Origin: Lysinibacillus_B sp050613145
GTDB taxonomy: Bacteria; Bacillota; Bacilli; Bacillales_A; Planococcaceae
Direction: 5' to 3'
Assembly: GCF_050613145.1 (NCBI RefSeq)
Contig: NZ_CP192507.1
Coordinates: forward strand, 2,108,001-2,172,000
DNA: 64,000 nucleotides
The position numbers and the translations under genes were made by a program. Below are positions 51,635 through 61,812 of this stretch, piece by piece; positions within the stretch are counted from its first letter, which is position 1; each line of letters opens with the position of its first letter. The notes beneath the pieces were generated by a model. That model saw only the letters and a list, made by a program, of their open reading frames with translations. It ran no database searches and had not been told where the DNA came from.

Positions 51635-52906
51635 TTATTCATTCCACAATCCTGCTTGTTCTAATTTCTTTTTCCCTTTAAATGCTAAAGTAATGGCTCC
51701 GACATTTAAGATAAACATGACAAAAATACCGTATAGCACATAAGTATAACTACCTGTGACTTCAAAAATAAAGCCATATCCGGGTAGTGCAACAATCCCT
51801 GCAATCGCTAAGCCTGTTATTGCAAGTCCATAAATTTGACTGAACTCTTTATTGCCAAATAGAGCTGTCGTTAAAAGAGGCCCTAATGTCCCAAGAGATG
51901 AAACAACAAATCCATATAAACCTGTAGCAATCGTAAACATCAATGGGTTTTCAGGAGTTGTTAACAAAATTCCTACCGGCACTAACCCTATCAGCATTGC
52001 GGCAATCGTTGTATTTTTCACGCCGATTTTATCACTGAGGAAACCGAAAAATAATGCACCGATGACAACACCGACCGACCAAGTACCCATTGCATTCCCT
52101 GCAAACTTGATATCGTAGCCTAAACTCATTGCAAACGGTGCAACATGTTGATTAAATGCACCGATTGAAGTATCGAATAAGAAGAAAATTACTAAAAAAT
52201 AAAAAGCACTTGATTTTTTGGCTATTTTAAAATTTACACCACTATTTGTAGTAGTTGATACTTGATTATTCTCTTGATTTGGCTTCATTTCATCCATACC
52301 ATATGGCTGTAACCCTTTTTGTTGTGGTGCCATTCGTATTGTTAAGAGCACGACCGGTATCACGACCGCCATTACGCCGACCCCTAAAATAATATACGTA
52401 TTTCGCCAACCTTCACTCGCGATTAAATTCCCTGCTACTGGTTGAAGGAAAGCACCGATTAAACCACCGGCTCCAACCATAATGCCGATTGCCAAACCTC
52501 TGTGCTTTTTAAACCAATTATTAATCAGGACAGGACCTGCCAATTGCGTTACTAATACAGAACCCATTGCCATCGGGATAGCAAATAAATACCAACCCCA
52601 TACGGAGTTCATGAAACCAAACATCGCAAAGGATCCTGCCTCCAAAATAACTGCTACTACTAAAAGCACTCTAATATTGTATTTTGTTATCATCTTACCT
52701 GCAATCGGTAAGGAGATCATTGTTACGATGGATGATATACTAAAGTACAATGTTAAACTGCCCATGCCAATGCCTAATTCTTCAGTAACGGGAGTTAAAA
52801 ATAATCCCCCTGTAGTCATAATGCCACCTTTAGCAGCTCCGACCATTACAACTAATCCTAATAATACCCACCAAGCATAGTGGATTTTTTTCGTTGACTG
52901 ACTCAT
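51635..52906 (-). CDS. MFS transporter (OFA/monocarboxylate-type)
   Basis: 423 residues with 12 membrane helices. The N-terminal HYAWWVLLGLVVMVGAAKGG and MGSVLVTQLAGPVLINNWF, then the FKKHRGLAIGIMVGAGG loop, fit the MCT/OFA branch, which moves small organic acids. A hydrophilic loop of about 45 residues lies between the halves. Transcribed alone from an upstream region of 290 bases in which no further gene was found. Substrate not assigned. Confidence 0.8.
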   Translation of the reverse strand: MSQSTKKIHYAWWVLLGLVVMVGAAKGGIMTTGGLFLTPVTEELGIGMGSLTLYFSISSIVTMISLPIAGKMITKYNIRVLLVVAVILEAGSFAMFGFMNSVWGWYLFAIPMAMGSVLVTQLAGPVLINNWFKKHRGLAIGIMVGAGGLIGAFLQPVAGNLIASEGWRNTYIILGVGVMAVVIPVVLLTIRMAPQQKGLQPYGMDEMKPNQENNQVSTTTNSGVNFKIAKKSSAFYFLVIFFLFDTSIGAFNQHVAPFAMSLGYDIKFAGNAMGTWSVGVVIGALFFGFLSDKIGVKNTTIAAMLIGLVPVGILLTTPENPLMFTIATGLYGFVVSSLGTLGPLLTTALFGNKEFSQIYGLAITGLAIAGIVALPGYGFIFEVTGSYTYVLYGIFVMFILNVGAITLAFKGKKKLEQAGLWNE

Positions 52907-53152
52907 GATGTTATCCTCGATTCACTTAATTGATTACTAGTGTGTTTAGTAAAATAGGTATATTTTTATATTTTAGAATGATAGGTGCACCCTTTATTAT
53001 TTTGGTAATGTTTGATACCTTGGTTACTTTACGTAACAACAATAGCCTGATATCGAGAATGTGTCAATATTATGAACTAAATTATTTAGTTGAAAGAATG
53101 ATGAGATAAATTAGAATAGTGCATATTTATAATGGTGCTAGCAGACAAAAAA

Positions 53153-53182
53153 ACAGGAACCAAATGAAGGCTTGGTTCCTGT
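53153..53182 (-). terminator. Terminator of the chemotaxis receptor gene
   Basis: Perfect 11-base stem ACAGGAACCAA / TTGGTTCCTGT; the minus strand continues with T7. Confidence 0.88.
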
Positions 53183-53197
53183 GAAAAGTAATTTTGA

Positions 53198-55231
53198 TTA
53201 AAAAATATTTTCTAAATTCCGCGTGTTGCTTGTTACGTTTTCTAATAAGATATTTAAGTGATCCATAGCATGTGAGACTTCTTCAATCATAGACAGTAAT
53301 TCTTCGCTGTTTCCAGCATTCGATTGAATGTGCTCATATAATGAATCGAATACTTGGTTTTCGACTTGGCTATCTTGCTGTAATTCAGCGATGAGCTCAC
53401 TAAATTGCTGAATTTTCGTCCTTGATTGTACAGTGCTTTCAATAAGACTTTCAATCGAGACTTTTGCTTGAGCCATTTTATCTTTACTTGTTTCAATGGC
53501 ATCAATCTGCTGATCCGTACTCTCTTTGTTATGTTGAATTTCTTGTTGTAAATCGGTTAAAATACTACTGATTTTGCCTGTTGCTTCACCACTTTGCTCA
53601 GCTAGCTTTCTTACTTCATCCGCTACAACAGCAAAGCCCTTTCCTGCTTCCCCAGCACGAGCTGCCTCAATGGATGCATTTAGCGCGAGTAAATTTGTAT
53701 TATCTGCAATGCCCTTAATTAAATGAATGATTTCTCCGATTTGTGCTGAGCTTTCTAATAGTACATGTACACGTTCTTTATTATCATTTACTTCACGTGC
53801 AATATTATCAATTGCTGTATGGAGTGTTTCGATTCCTTTGACACTTAATTCAGCGGAAAGTTTTGATTTATCAGATAATTCATCCAAATCGTTTGCCTCG
53901 GTTGAAATACTTTGTAAAGTGACCGATTTTCGTTCTACGATTTTTTCGGCTTCTGCTACTTGTTCTGCTTGAGATTGACTGTTTTTAGCCGTAGCTTGTA
54001 CAGCCGTTGTCACTTCTTTTAATGTTGCAGCTGTTGTCAGCATAGCTTCCCTATATTCTCGTTGAACACTCGATACAGCCGTTGCATTTTCCTGAACAGA
54101 TTGTAAAATCGTCTGATAATGTGTTGTCACATCATTTATTGCATCTTGAATGGCTAGTAGTTCAGCCTCTTTTACTACAATCTCCGTGTCTTGCTGATCT
54201 TTACCGAGTGAGCGCAGTCTATTGGCGAATAATGCTAAAGGCTGGAGTATTTTTTTTGTTGCTACAAATAAAATAGGCCATAATACAATCGTCACAATAA
54301 TACTGCTAATGATGACTGTTACAATAGAACGGTTAATCGAGTCAGTTGTACTAGCTAATGCTTCACTTGTATAATGAACGGATTCAAAATACGGCGCTGC
54401 ATCAATGGCAGCGTAGAGTACATAGCGGATTTCATTATCGAAATAAACGGGTGCATAAATTTCAGCCACGTTTTCGGTAATTGTAGTAGATCCCTCTTCA
54501 CCTGTAAAAATCGATGTGACCGTGGCATTATTTACCGTGTCCCCTTTTGTAAATGGCGACGTGGCCCCTTCCGTAATATTCTCCGTTAAAACTAAATTAC
54601 TACTATCGAATAAATATAAGCTTTGTAAGCCGTAGTCTTGCTGAAAATAGTTCGTTAATGCATTTTCAACGGTATCCACAGCAAGCGCCGATTGAATAAT
54701 GCCATCTCCGTTCGCACGTGGAATGGCCATAAATTTAAAAATCTCGCCCGTTTCGACTTTCATTTTCATAGCTGATGGCAGGATGGCCGCTTCCCCTGTT
54801 AGAAGCATACGGTACCCTTCCCAAATATCAAATAAACTTATGCCTACTGCTTCTGTTTCTGTTGTCGTTGTAAAAATACCATTGTTATTTGTTATGTAAA
54901 AATCACTCATATCTGTATTTTCTTTTAAGCGCTCTAAATCCTGAATAGTTAGTGTGCTAGTTGTGTCCATTTCTTTTACAATAAGTGCTGCATTTAACAT
55001 AGAGGCATCAATTTCTTTTTCCAATGTTACAACTTGATTGGCAATTGTCTCCGTTAATCTTTCGAGCGTTCCCGTTACTTGTTGTTGGGCTTGTTGCTCT
55101 AATTTTGTGTTTGTTTCCTCTGATTGTTTCCCCAAATGGTTCTTTTCAACCAAAAGTAACACGATTATTGTAAGCACTAAAAGTGTAGCAAAAACGAAAA
55201 AAAAGCTCATAAGTTTACTTTTAATGGACAA
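53198..55231 (-). CDS. Methyl-accepting chemotaxis protein
   Basis: 677 residues from a TTG start with GGGGGAGA upstream. Membrane helices lie at about 8-26 and 302-325; the extracellular part between them is a double-Cache-like sensor (FYITNNNGIFTTTTETEAVG, RNLVLTENITEGATSPF region). HAMP follows, then a long coiled-coil domain with the conserved tip LLALNASIEAARAGEAGKGF and VADEVRKLAEQS. It signals through CheA/CheW. The ligand is unknown; no partner gene lies next to it. Confidence 0.92.
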   Translation of the reverse strand: MSIKSKLMSFFFVFATLLVLTIIVLLLVEKNHLGKQSEETNTKLEQQAQQQVTGTLERLTETIANQVVTLEKEIDASMLNAALIVKEMDTTSTLTIQDLERLKENTDMSDFYITNNNGIFTTTTETEAVGISLFDIWEGYRMLLTGEAAILPSAMKMKVETGEIFKFMAIPRANGDGIIQSALAVDTVENALTNYFQQDYGLQSLYLFDSSNLVLTENITEGATSPFTKGDTVNNATVTSIFTGEEGSTTITENVAEIYAPVYFDNEIRYVLYAAIDAAPYFESVHYTSEALASTTDSINRSIVTVIISSIIVTIVLWPILFVATKKILQPLALFANRLRSLGKDQQDTEIVVKEAELLAIQDAINDVTTHYQTILQSVQENATAVSSVQREYREAMLTTAATLKEVTTAVQATAKNSQSQAEQVAEAEKIVERKSVTLQSISTEANDLDELSDKSKLSAELSVKGIETLHTAIDNIAREVNDNKERVHVLLESSAQIGEIIHLIKGIADNTNLLALNASIEAARAGEAGKGFAVVADEVRKLAEQSGEATGKISSILTDLQQEIQHNKESTDQQIDAIETSKDKMAQAKVSIESLIESTVQSRTKIQQFSELIAELQQDSQVENQVFDSLYEHIQSNAGNSEELLSMIEEVSHAMDHLNILLENVTSNTRNLENIF

Positions 55232-55379
55232 TACAATCTCCCCCTATTTTATATTTCTGTTAATAATATACAATTATAAGGTGTACTCTACAAGGTCAAA
55301 CGCATTGTTTTTAAGTTAATATTTGTAAATTAAAGCACATTTAGAGAAAATATAGCTATAAAGATAAAGTGAAACTTCA

Positions 55380-55520
55380 ATCAGTGGGTGGTTCCTCATC
55401 TCCCACTGATTGTTAGTTGAACCAATCGGGCTTTTATGGGCAGTTGATCTCCCACCTACGCTTCTCGATTTTCCTTAAGTCTTGAGGTGGGAGTCTTAAT
55501 GCCCGTTAATGCGGGATAAA
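55380..55520. mobile_element. Structured element resembling an IS200/IS605-type end or omega-RNA (no transposase)
   Basis: Several nested stems occupy 140 bases: ATCAGTGGG / CCCACTGAT (55380 and 55402); outer GGGCA / TGCCC (55438 and 55500) enclosing CTCCCACCT / AGGTGGGAG (55449 and 55485); and small CCCG/CGGG (55502 and 55512). No protein gene accompanies it. The style recalls the right ends of IS605/TnpB elements and their guide RNAs, so it may be a non-autonomous copy (PATE). The origin is inferred from the folding pattern and from memory of similar sequences. Confidence 0.5.
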
Positions 55521-55559
55521 AACTCAGCAAAGAAAAATATCTTTACTGAGTTGAAATAA

Positions 55560-56180
55560 CTATGTCAATGTATCAATAAGCTGTACTGGTGTATGTACGA
55601 CATATTTCGGATTTTCCTTCTCGATGAGCTCAAATCCGTCTAGCCCCCAGCTCACCCACATAAATGGTACCTTCACTTTATTACATGCGATAATGTCTCG
55701 TACTTCATCTCCAACATATAGTACATCGTCTGGCATTACTTGCTGTTGTTTCATAAATTTTTTTATAACCGCATCTTTCCCAAATAATTTACTGGATGTT
55801 AGTACTTGCGATACACTGGCCACCTGTTCTTGCTGTAAAAGCAGTTCGATGTTTTCTTTCGCATTGGACGACAAAATAATAATCGTATAGCCTTTCTGCG
55901 CTAGTGTATCGAGCATTTCTTTGATTCCTTCAAATAGCTTTACTTCTTCGATATGCTCTTTAAAGTAACGATAAACCTTTGGTAAAATAATCGGCAGCTT
56001 ATGCATGGGAAAACGGTATTTCTTCGCTCTTTGTGGAATGGTCAAATTTCTTGATGTAATGAGATCATCTGCATTCACCTGATCATAATTGTATTGCTCC
56101 GCAAATAGATTCCAAGCTTTCATAAACAGTTGGTTTGAATCCGCTAAAGTGCCATCAAAATCAAAAATGATATATTTCAC
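55560..56180 (-). CDS. HAD-superfamily phosphatase (Gph-like)
   Basis: 206 residues from a GTG start after AGAGGAAAG. Motif I is IIFDFDGTLAD (Asp7 and Asp9), motif II LSSNAKEN, and the C-terminal motif VGDEVRDIIACN. A four-helix cap lies between. This matches the phosphoglycolate-phosphatase-like group of small-molecule phosphatases. It may be co-transcribed with the membrane protein gene located 15 bases upstream. Confidence 0.85.
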   Translation of the reverse strand: MKYIIFDFDGTLADSNQLFMKAWNLFAEQYNYDQVNADDLITSRNLTIPQRAKKYRFPMHKLPIILPKVYRYFKEHIEEVKLFEGIKEMLDTLAQKGYTIIILSSNAKENIELLLQQEQVASVSQVLTSSKLFGKDAVIKKFMKQQQVMPDDVLYVGDEVRDIIACNKVKVPFMWVSWGLDGFELIEKENPKYVVHTPVQLIDTLT

Positions 56181-56195
56181 TACTCTTTCCTCTTT

Positions 56196-56477
56196 TCAAT
56201 CGCTATTGCGTTTTTTCACTCTATCAATATACAAAAGAATATATTGTTCTAACAATGTTAGTTTTTCTATTGCTTCTTTTGTTAGCGGCCATTTTTCAAT
56301 GTTAGCCAAAGCAAGGAAAATACCTAAACCAATCAAGTATATAATTTCTACCCAAGCACCACTTATTGATACAATAGCAAAAATTAAAGCGAACGCAACA
56401 ATCGTAATGGATAGCCCGTTTCCTACTTGAACATTCACCTGCTCTAAGTTTATCTTACACATCATATTTAGCAACAT
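56196..56477 (-). CDS. Small membrane protein of about 93 residues
   Basis: Two hydrophobic helices (LSITIVAFALIFAIVSISGA and WVEIIYLIGLGIFLALANI) are followed by an amphipathic tail ending KKRNSD. The ribosome site is not obvious, so the start could be one of three nearby ATG codons. It precedes the HAD phosphatase gene in the same direction. Function unknown. Confidence 0.55.
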   Translation of the reverse strand: MLLNMMCKINLEQVNVQVGNGLSITIVAFALIFAIVSISGAWVEIIYLIGLGIFLALANIEKWPLTKEAIEKLTLLEQYILLYIDRVKKRNSD

Positions 56478-56602
56478 ACCGCTTAGATAGGACCTTTATT
56501 TCGACCTTTAAACTTTCTGTATTCATAGCCACACCACTCCCTTATTGTTCCGTTTCTGCTCCTTCTGATTAATAGTATCTAACTTCCATTGTTTTTCATA
56601 AA

Positions 56603-56650
56603 TAAAAAACCTTGAAGCAAGGAAATTATCCCCTGCCTCAAGGTTTTAGA
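56603..56650 (-). terminator. Terminator of the SLH protein gene
   Basis: AAAACCTTGA / TCAAGGTTTT arms with additional inner pairing; the minus strand continues with T-rich sequence. Confidence 0.8.
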
Positions 56651-56674
56651 TTTGGGTACATTACATTGTATACA

Positions 56675-58786
56675 TTAAAATAACTTCGCAAATACAGTGG
56701 CAGCTTGTGCCCGTGTTAGCGGTTGTTGAGGTTCAAAATTGTGATTGTTTCCATTCATAATGCCTGCTGATTGCAACGCATAAATAGCGTTTTTTGCTTC
56801 CGCGCTGATTTTAGCATCATCAAGATATACTTCCTGTTCCCCATTCTCAAATAAATAGTCAGTACTTCTTAAGTACTCATACATCGCTCCTGCAAATTGC
56901 TCACGTGTGATTGGTTTGTTTGGATTAAAGCTCTGATTATTTAATGATGCTATCAATTCGTTGTCTACTGCCCAACTAATTGCTTGTGCATAATGATCCG
57001 ACGACTTTACATCTTTAAATGATAGCATTTTGTCACTTGTTACAGGCTCACCAGCTAATCGGTACAAGACAGTCGCAGCTTGACCACGCGTGAAATTTTT
57101 ATTTGGCGCAAAAGTCGTTGCATTTACACCTTTAAATAAATTCGCTTCCGTTACTTTTATAATAGCGTCTTTTGCTGAATGGTTTTCGATGTCTTTATAA
57201 AACACTTCTTCTTTTACGAGTAAATTTAGTACCGTCACCGTTCCACTTACTTCATGCCCAACAATTAATTGCGGGTGATCACCCGGCACAAAAGCGAGTC
57301 CTTCAGGGGATACGTCGCCTGCGATATCTTCGCTAAAATCACGTAAATTTAAATAATCGACGAATGTCGCATTGGCTGGGTCTGTGATGTTGTACATCAT
57401 CACGCCACCAATCCGTTCTAAGCCAACAAATGCAAATACTTCATCACCAATCTTCCCTACTTTTACATCTTCTGGTTCAGGCCCTTTTTTGCCGCTTCGA
57501 TTATCTAGCTTTACTTTATCGTTACTGGAGTTGAAATATTCAGGGAAAGCTTGCGCGGTAATGCGTTCAAAATCACTGCGACTATCATAAACAAGCTCCA
57601 TTGTATCTGCATCAAAAATGGAGAATGAACGCGCACCAAAAATATACTCTTTATCTTTTTCAAAGCCGTCATAGCTTGCTGTATCGTAAAAGACAATTTC
57701 GTTACCATCTACTTCGATTTCTTGCTCATTTAAGTGGAAGTTTGGGGAATCTTCCTCTCCCCATTCACGACTGTCTCCTTCATTTGCTGTTACGATATAG
57801 TTTTTCCCGTTTACACTATATGTAGCTATTCCATCTGGCATATAGATGCCGAAGTAGTTTTCATTTTGAAGCTGTGCTTGACCGTCTTTACGTACATCCA
57901 TTTCATTGCCTTTGATGCTGAAATCTTTAAAGCCTAAGCCATCAATCGAGATAACCTCATTTGATGTAAGGTTGATCGTGGCAATGGCGTTATTTTCTTG
58001 CATTGCTACATAAGCGAACTGACTGTCTTCACTTACCGAAATATATTCAGGCTCAAGATCAACAGATGGGGCTGACTCCTTCTTTAATAGTACATTGTTC
58101 TTTACTAGCTCTGTACGCTTTTCTGCTTTATCAAAACCTTCGAATGTCACAGGCTGTGCTTGTAAAGTTTCAAGACCGTTTGATAGATCAATGATCGAAA
58201 TGGAGCCTTGAGGGTCAATTATATCTTGCCCGTACCCTTCACGTGGTTCCCCTTCATTTGCTACGAGCACTTTTTTTCCGTCCGGTGAGAAGGTAATATT
58301 GTCTGGTTGTTTTCCCACTTTCACTAAGCTTAGTAGCGCCCCTTCTCCCGTTAAAAATACGGCATACCCGTCCTCGTTATAGTCTTCAGCCTGCACAGAC
58401 GCAACGATTACATTTTCATTTGGATGTACAGCGATACTTGTTAAATCGCCATATTGGAAACTTGCATCCACTGTTTGGATTAATTGAGCAATATCAATCG
58501 ATAAAAACGGCTTTAATGCGAAAGCTTCATCATCTTGATAGTTTAATGAAACCGCCTCTACCTTTTTCGTCTCCCCGTTTACTAAATACGTAGCATGATT
58601 GTGTTTATTGTAGGTAACAATTTCCGTTGTGCCGCCATCTTCGTTTTGTACACCTGAATCATAGCGGGCATCTAATGATAACTTATATGTTGGTTCTGCT
58701 GCTTCAGCTCCTACTGTCGGTACAATAATCGCTGCCCCCGTTAAACTAAGTGCAAATGCTGCTTTTGAAAAAACATATTTCCCCAT
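56675..58786 (-). CDS. Choice-of-anchor I beta-propeller protein with three SLH domains
   Basis: 703 residues after AAGGTGG. A signal peptide (about 1-28, ending AEA) is followed by a propeller-like domain of about 480 residues with alkaline-phosphatase-neighbour features (GDLTSIAVHPNENVIVAS, NITFSPDGKKVLVANEGEPR, YIVTANEGDSREWG, SPEGLAFVPGDHPQLIVGHE, each separate). Three S-layer homology repeats end the protein, each with the ITREQFA/FTRGQAA motif, and attach it to pyruvylated cell-wall polymer. Calcium or phosphate scavenging has been suggested for the family; not certain. Confidence 0.88.
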   Translation of the reverse strand: MGKYVFSKAAFALSLTGAAIIVPTVGAEAAEPTYKLSLDARYDSGVQNEDGGTTEIVTYNKHNHATYLVNGETKKVEAVSLNYQDDEAFALKPFLSIDIAQLIQTVDASFQYGDLTSIAVHPNENVIVASVQAEDYNEDGYAVFLTGEGALLSLVKVGKQPDNITFSPDGKKVLVANEGEPREGYGQDIIDPQGSISIIDLSNGLETLQAQPVTFEGFDKAEKRTELVKNNVLLKKESAPSVDLEPEYISVSEDSQFAYVAMQENNAIATINLTSNEVISIDGLGFKDFSIKGNEMDVRKDGQAQLQNENYFGIYMPDGIATYSVNGKNYIVTANEGDSREWGEEDSPNFHLNEQEIEVDGNEIVFYDTASYDGFEKDKEYIFGARSFSIFDADTMELVYDSRSDFERITAQAFPEYFNSSNDKVKLDNRSGKKGPEPEDVKVGKIGDEVFAFVGLERIGGVMMYNITDPANATFVDYLNLRDFSEDIAGDVSPEGLAFVPGDHPQLIVGHEVSGTVTVLNLLVKEEVFYKDIENHSAKDAIIKVTEANLFKGVNATTFAPNKNFTRGQAATVLYRLAGEPVTSDKMLSFKDVKSSDHYAQAISWAVDNELIASLNNQSFNPNKPITREQFAGAMYEYLRSTDYLFENGEQEVYLDDAKISAEAKNAIYALQSAGIMNGNNHNFEPQQPLTRAQAATVFAKLF

Positions 58787-59506
58787 GAATTGACCACCTT
58801 TTTAGTTAGTTTGTTTTAGAGTACAAGCTATTTGTAAAGGTGGTATTAAATGCATTTCGTTTTTTGTAAATACGATGTAGTTCCACATTCCATCTTAGTG
58901 TTCCACATATTAAATAATAGTTTTCTATTTTTGTTACTTTTTTTGGAAAATGATAATAAAATCATTTCTCTACTATCATTTTATGTCCTTACTAATTTTC
59001 ACTCATTTATTCTTTTTTCGACAAATAACTTCTTCTCCCTAACACCATTTTGAATCGTTCATGCAATATTTCGACAAAAATTTATTTGTCAAGAAATTTA
59101 TTTTCTATTTTTTGAAAAGATCAAAAAAATACAAAAACATACTTTGTTATATAACAAAGTAGTAGTTAGACCTCTTTTGGCACGCGATTATTATTTTAGA
59201 CAAGCGAAACATTAATTTCTGCATTGTGCATTTTTTCTTCTGTATTGCGCTGCAAATTTTCTAATTAATTATATTAGGAATATTATTCTTTCCTATGTTA
59301 CGTTTCTACTTTATACACATATTTTCTACTTAACACTTGATAATTCTATACAATTTAATTTGTCTGAATTTAATATTCTTCTCTTCAATTCTGAAAATTT
59401 AGTATTGCATTATAAAGATTTCTCTCCTACAATAAGGACTTATAACGGGAGGCAAACAGAAATAAACCGTTTAAAACAGAATAATATTTCATTAGGGGGA
59501 ATTATA
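58787..59506. other. 720-base intergenic region before the symporter operons
   Basis: No gene was found; it is very AT-rich. A perfect 20-base palindrome lies at 59141. It presumably holds the promoters of both the SLH protein gene (leftward) and the first symporter operon. Confidence 0.55.
59141..59160. promoter_or_regulatory. Perfect 20-base palindrome upstream of the symporter operon
   Basis: ACTTTGTTATATAACAAAGT is fully symmetrical and lies 346 bases before the DUF485 gene. It is a possible operator for a catabolic regulator. Confidence 0.4.
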
Positions 59507-59836
59507 ATGGCTCAAGAGAAAAAGGGTAATCATTCTATCGATTACACAAAGATCGACCAAATGGAGTCGTTCAACCAATTTGTTAAGAAGAAAAACACGT
59601 TTCTTTTTGGCGTTGCAGCAGCATTTTTAACATTTTATATCTTTTTACCAATCCTAGCCTTCACGTCTGTATTACAACAGAAATGGTTTGGTAACATTAC
59701 AGGTGTTTGGGTTTATTCGGCTGCACTATTTATTATGACGGTCATATTAGCAATGGTTTATGTACGTATGGCTGCAAAGTTCGACAAAGCAGCAGCAGCT
59801 GTTATTGCTGAACATTCTTCGAAAGGCGGTAATTAG
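59507..59836 (+). CDS. DUF485 membrane protein, partner of acetate symporter (copy 1)
   Basis: The ATG at 59507 follows AGGGGGA; 109 residues. Two membrane helices (LFGVAAAFLTFYIFLPILAF and WVYSAALFIMTVILAMVYV) with the DUF485 pattern FNQFVKKKNTFLF. In B. subtilis (YwcB) and E. coli (YjcH) this protein is encoded directly before a cation/acetate symporter and is thought to help it. The symporter gene follows after three bases. Confidence 0.9.
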   Translation: MAQEKKGNHSIDYTKIDQMESFNQFVKKKNTFLFGVAAAFLTFYIFLPILAFTSVLQQKWFGNITGVWVYSAALFIMTVILAMVYVRMAAKFDKAAAAVIAEHSSKGGN

Positions 59837-59839
59837 TAG

Positions 59840-61396
59840 ATGGATAATTTAGTAACAATTGGATTTTTCGTTGGAATCGTAGGTTTAACACTTATTGTGA
59901 CGTATTTAGCAGCAAAGAGAACTTCTTCTGCATCTGACTTCTACACTGCTGGCGGTGGGCTAACAGGGTGGCAAAATGGTTTTGCGATTGCTGGCGACTA
60001 CTTATCAGCAGCAGCATTTTTAGGGGTATCCGGTGCCATTGCTCTTACAGGTTTTGATGGCTTCTTCTTCTCTGTAGGGTATGTAGTAGCAAACTTAGTT
60101 CTTCTTTACATTATCGCGGAGCCAATGCGTAACATTGGTCGATATACATTAGCGGATATGTTAACGGCTCGTTTTAACGAAAAACGTGTACGTGGTGTAG
60201 CTGCGGCAAGTACGATTACAATCGTAATTCTTTACATGATCGCACAATTAGTAGGTGCGGGTGCACTTATTAAACTTTTATTTGGTATTGAATATGAAAT
60301 CGCTGTATTAATCGTAGGTGTCATGATGACAACTTACGTATTAGTTGGTGGTATGACAGCCACTTCTTGGGTACAAATCATTAAAGCTGGTTTATTATTA
60401 TTTGGTACAGCATTACTTGCACTTTTAGTATTTATTAAATTCGATTTCAATTTAATGACTATGTTCGATACAATCGCTTCAGAGCACGGTGAACAATATT
60501 TAAACCCTGGTATTAAATATACAAGTTCTATTGATTCTGTTTCAATGATGATGGCATTAGTACTTGGTACATCTGGTTTACCACATATTTTAATGCGTTT
60601 CTTCACGGTTAAAGATGCTCGTACAGCACGTCAATCAATTAACTGGACAACTTGGATTACAGCCATTTTCTTCTCATTAACAATTTTCTTAGGCTTCGGT
60701 GCTATGCATTTCGTAGGAATTGATGACATCGTTGCACAAAGTCCAGCAGGTAACACAGCTGCCCCACTTTTAGCTGAAATATTAGGTGGAAATATTTTAT
60801 TATCATTTATCGGTGCAGTAGCATTCGCAACAATTTTAGCGGTAGTATCTGGTTTAGTATTAACAGGTGCGTCTGCCATTTCTCATGATATTTACGGTGA
60901 AATCATTAAAGACGGTAAATTAACTGAAAAGCAACAAGTTATTGCTGCTCGTATCGGTTCTATTTCAATCGCGATTCTTTCTATTATCTTAGCGTTATTT
61001 GCACAAAGCTTAAACGTATCATTCTTAGTATCATTTGCATTCTGTATCGGTGCATCTGCAAACTTACCAGTAATCCTTTACACAATTTACTGGAAAAAAT
61101 TCAATGCAAACGGTGCCATTGCAGCAATGGTAGTTGGTTTAGTTTCATGTTTAGTATTAGGTGCTATGGGTCCAAACGTATGGAATCCAGTTGAAGGGAA
61201 AGCTATCTTCGTTGGTACGCCATTACTTCCACTTGCAGTACCAGCAATTATTACAATTCCACTTGGCTTCTTTGCAGGTTGGTTAGCATCTGTGTTGACA
61301 GCTAGCAAAGTAGATCAAAAACAAGCGGCAGAAATCTACAAAGAAATCCGCGTTAAAGCAAATACAGGTGTGTCGGTTTCTGACGTATCTCACTAA
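59840..61396 (+). CDS. Sodium:solute symporter, ActP/YwcA type (copy 1)
   Basis: 518 residues, about 13 membrane helices. The SSS signature is clear: SDFYTAGGGLTGWQNGFAIA, GDYLSAAAFLGVSGAI, GGMTATSWVQIIKAGLLL, LPHILMRFFTVKDA, SAISHDIYGEII. It should import acetate or a related short acid with a cation, as does E. coli ActP. It forms an operon with DUF485 and is duplicated at 62136. Confidence 0.92.
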   Translation: MDNLVTIGFFVGIVGLTLIVTYLAAKRTSSASDFYTAGGGLTGWQNGFAIAGDYLSAAAFLGVSGAIALTGFDGFFFSVGYVVANLVLLYIIAEPMRNIGRYTLADMLTARFNEKRVRGVAAASTITIVILYMIAQLVGAGALIKLLFGIEYEIAVLIVGVMMTTYVLVGGMTATSWVQIIKAGLLLFGTALLALLVFIKFDFNLMTMFDTIASEHGEQYLNPGIKYTSSIDSVSMMMALVLGTSGLPHILMRFFTVKDARTARQSINWTTWITAIFFSLTIFLGFGAMHFVGIDDIVAQSPAGNTAAPLLAEILGGNILLSFIGAVAFATILAVVSGLVLTGASAISHDIYGEIIKDGKLTEKQQVIAARIGSISIAILSIILALFAQSLNVSFLVSFAFCIGASANLPVILYTIYWKKFNANGAIAAMVVGLVSCLVLGAMGPNVWNPVEGKAIFVGTPLLPLAVPAIITIPLGFFAGWLASVLTASKVDQKQAAEIYKEIRVKANTGVSVSDVSH

Positions 61397-61403
61397 TATT
61401 TTC

Positions 61404-61437
61404 CAAGCATCAGGGTGCAAATCCTGGTGCTTTTTTT
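61404..61437 (+). terminator. Terminator of the first symporter operon
   Basis: AGCATCAGG / CCTGGTGCT stem (one G-U) followed by T7. Confidence 0.88.
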
Positions 61438-61812
61438 ATATAAGAAAAGTAATATCTTATAAGACTATATTAAAATCTCCAAAAATGTTTTAGTATACGA
61501 AACATTATCTCCCCTCTTTTTTTATAACAGAATACATTTTTTTGTCTCTTATGCACCCTTTTTGTTTGTCAATACCCCTATAAACGTTGTTATATCAACA
61601 TTCTCAATTCTTACCGAACGTTATTCTTCTATAAAAAATATATAATTATCTCGGTAAAACTAATATTCTAGAAATTTTTTTCAGAAAATTTGTAGAATAA
61701 CTATTGCATTCCTGTGAACACTGCCATAAAATGAAAAATGTAAAGGTTCTCAAGCAGAATTTTACAAACATAAAGCAGTAAAATGTTTCTTAACTTAAAA
61801 GGGGGTATGGTT
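61438..61812. other. Intergenic region between the symporter operons
   Basis: 375 AT-rich bases without a gene, presumably the promoter region of the second copy. No palindrome like that at 59141 was seen. Confidence 0.55.
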
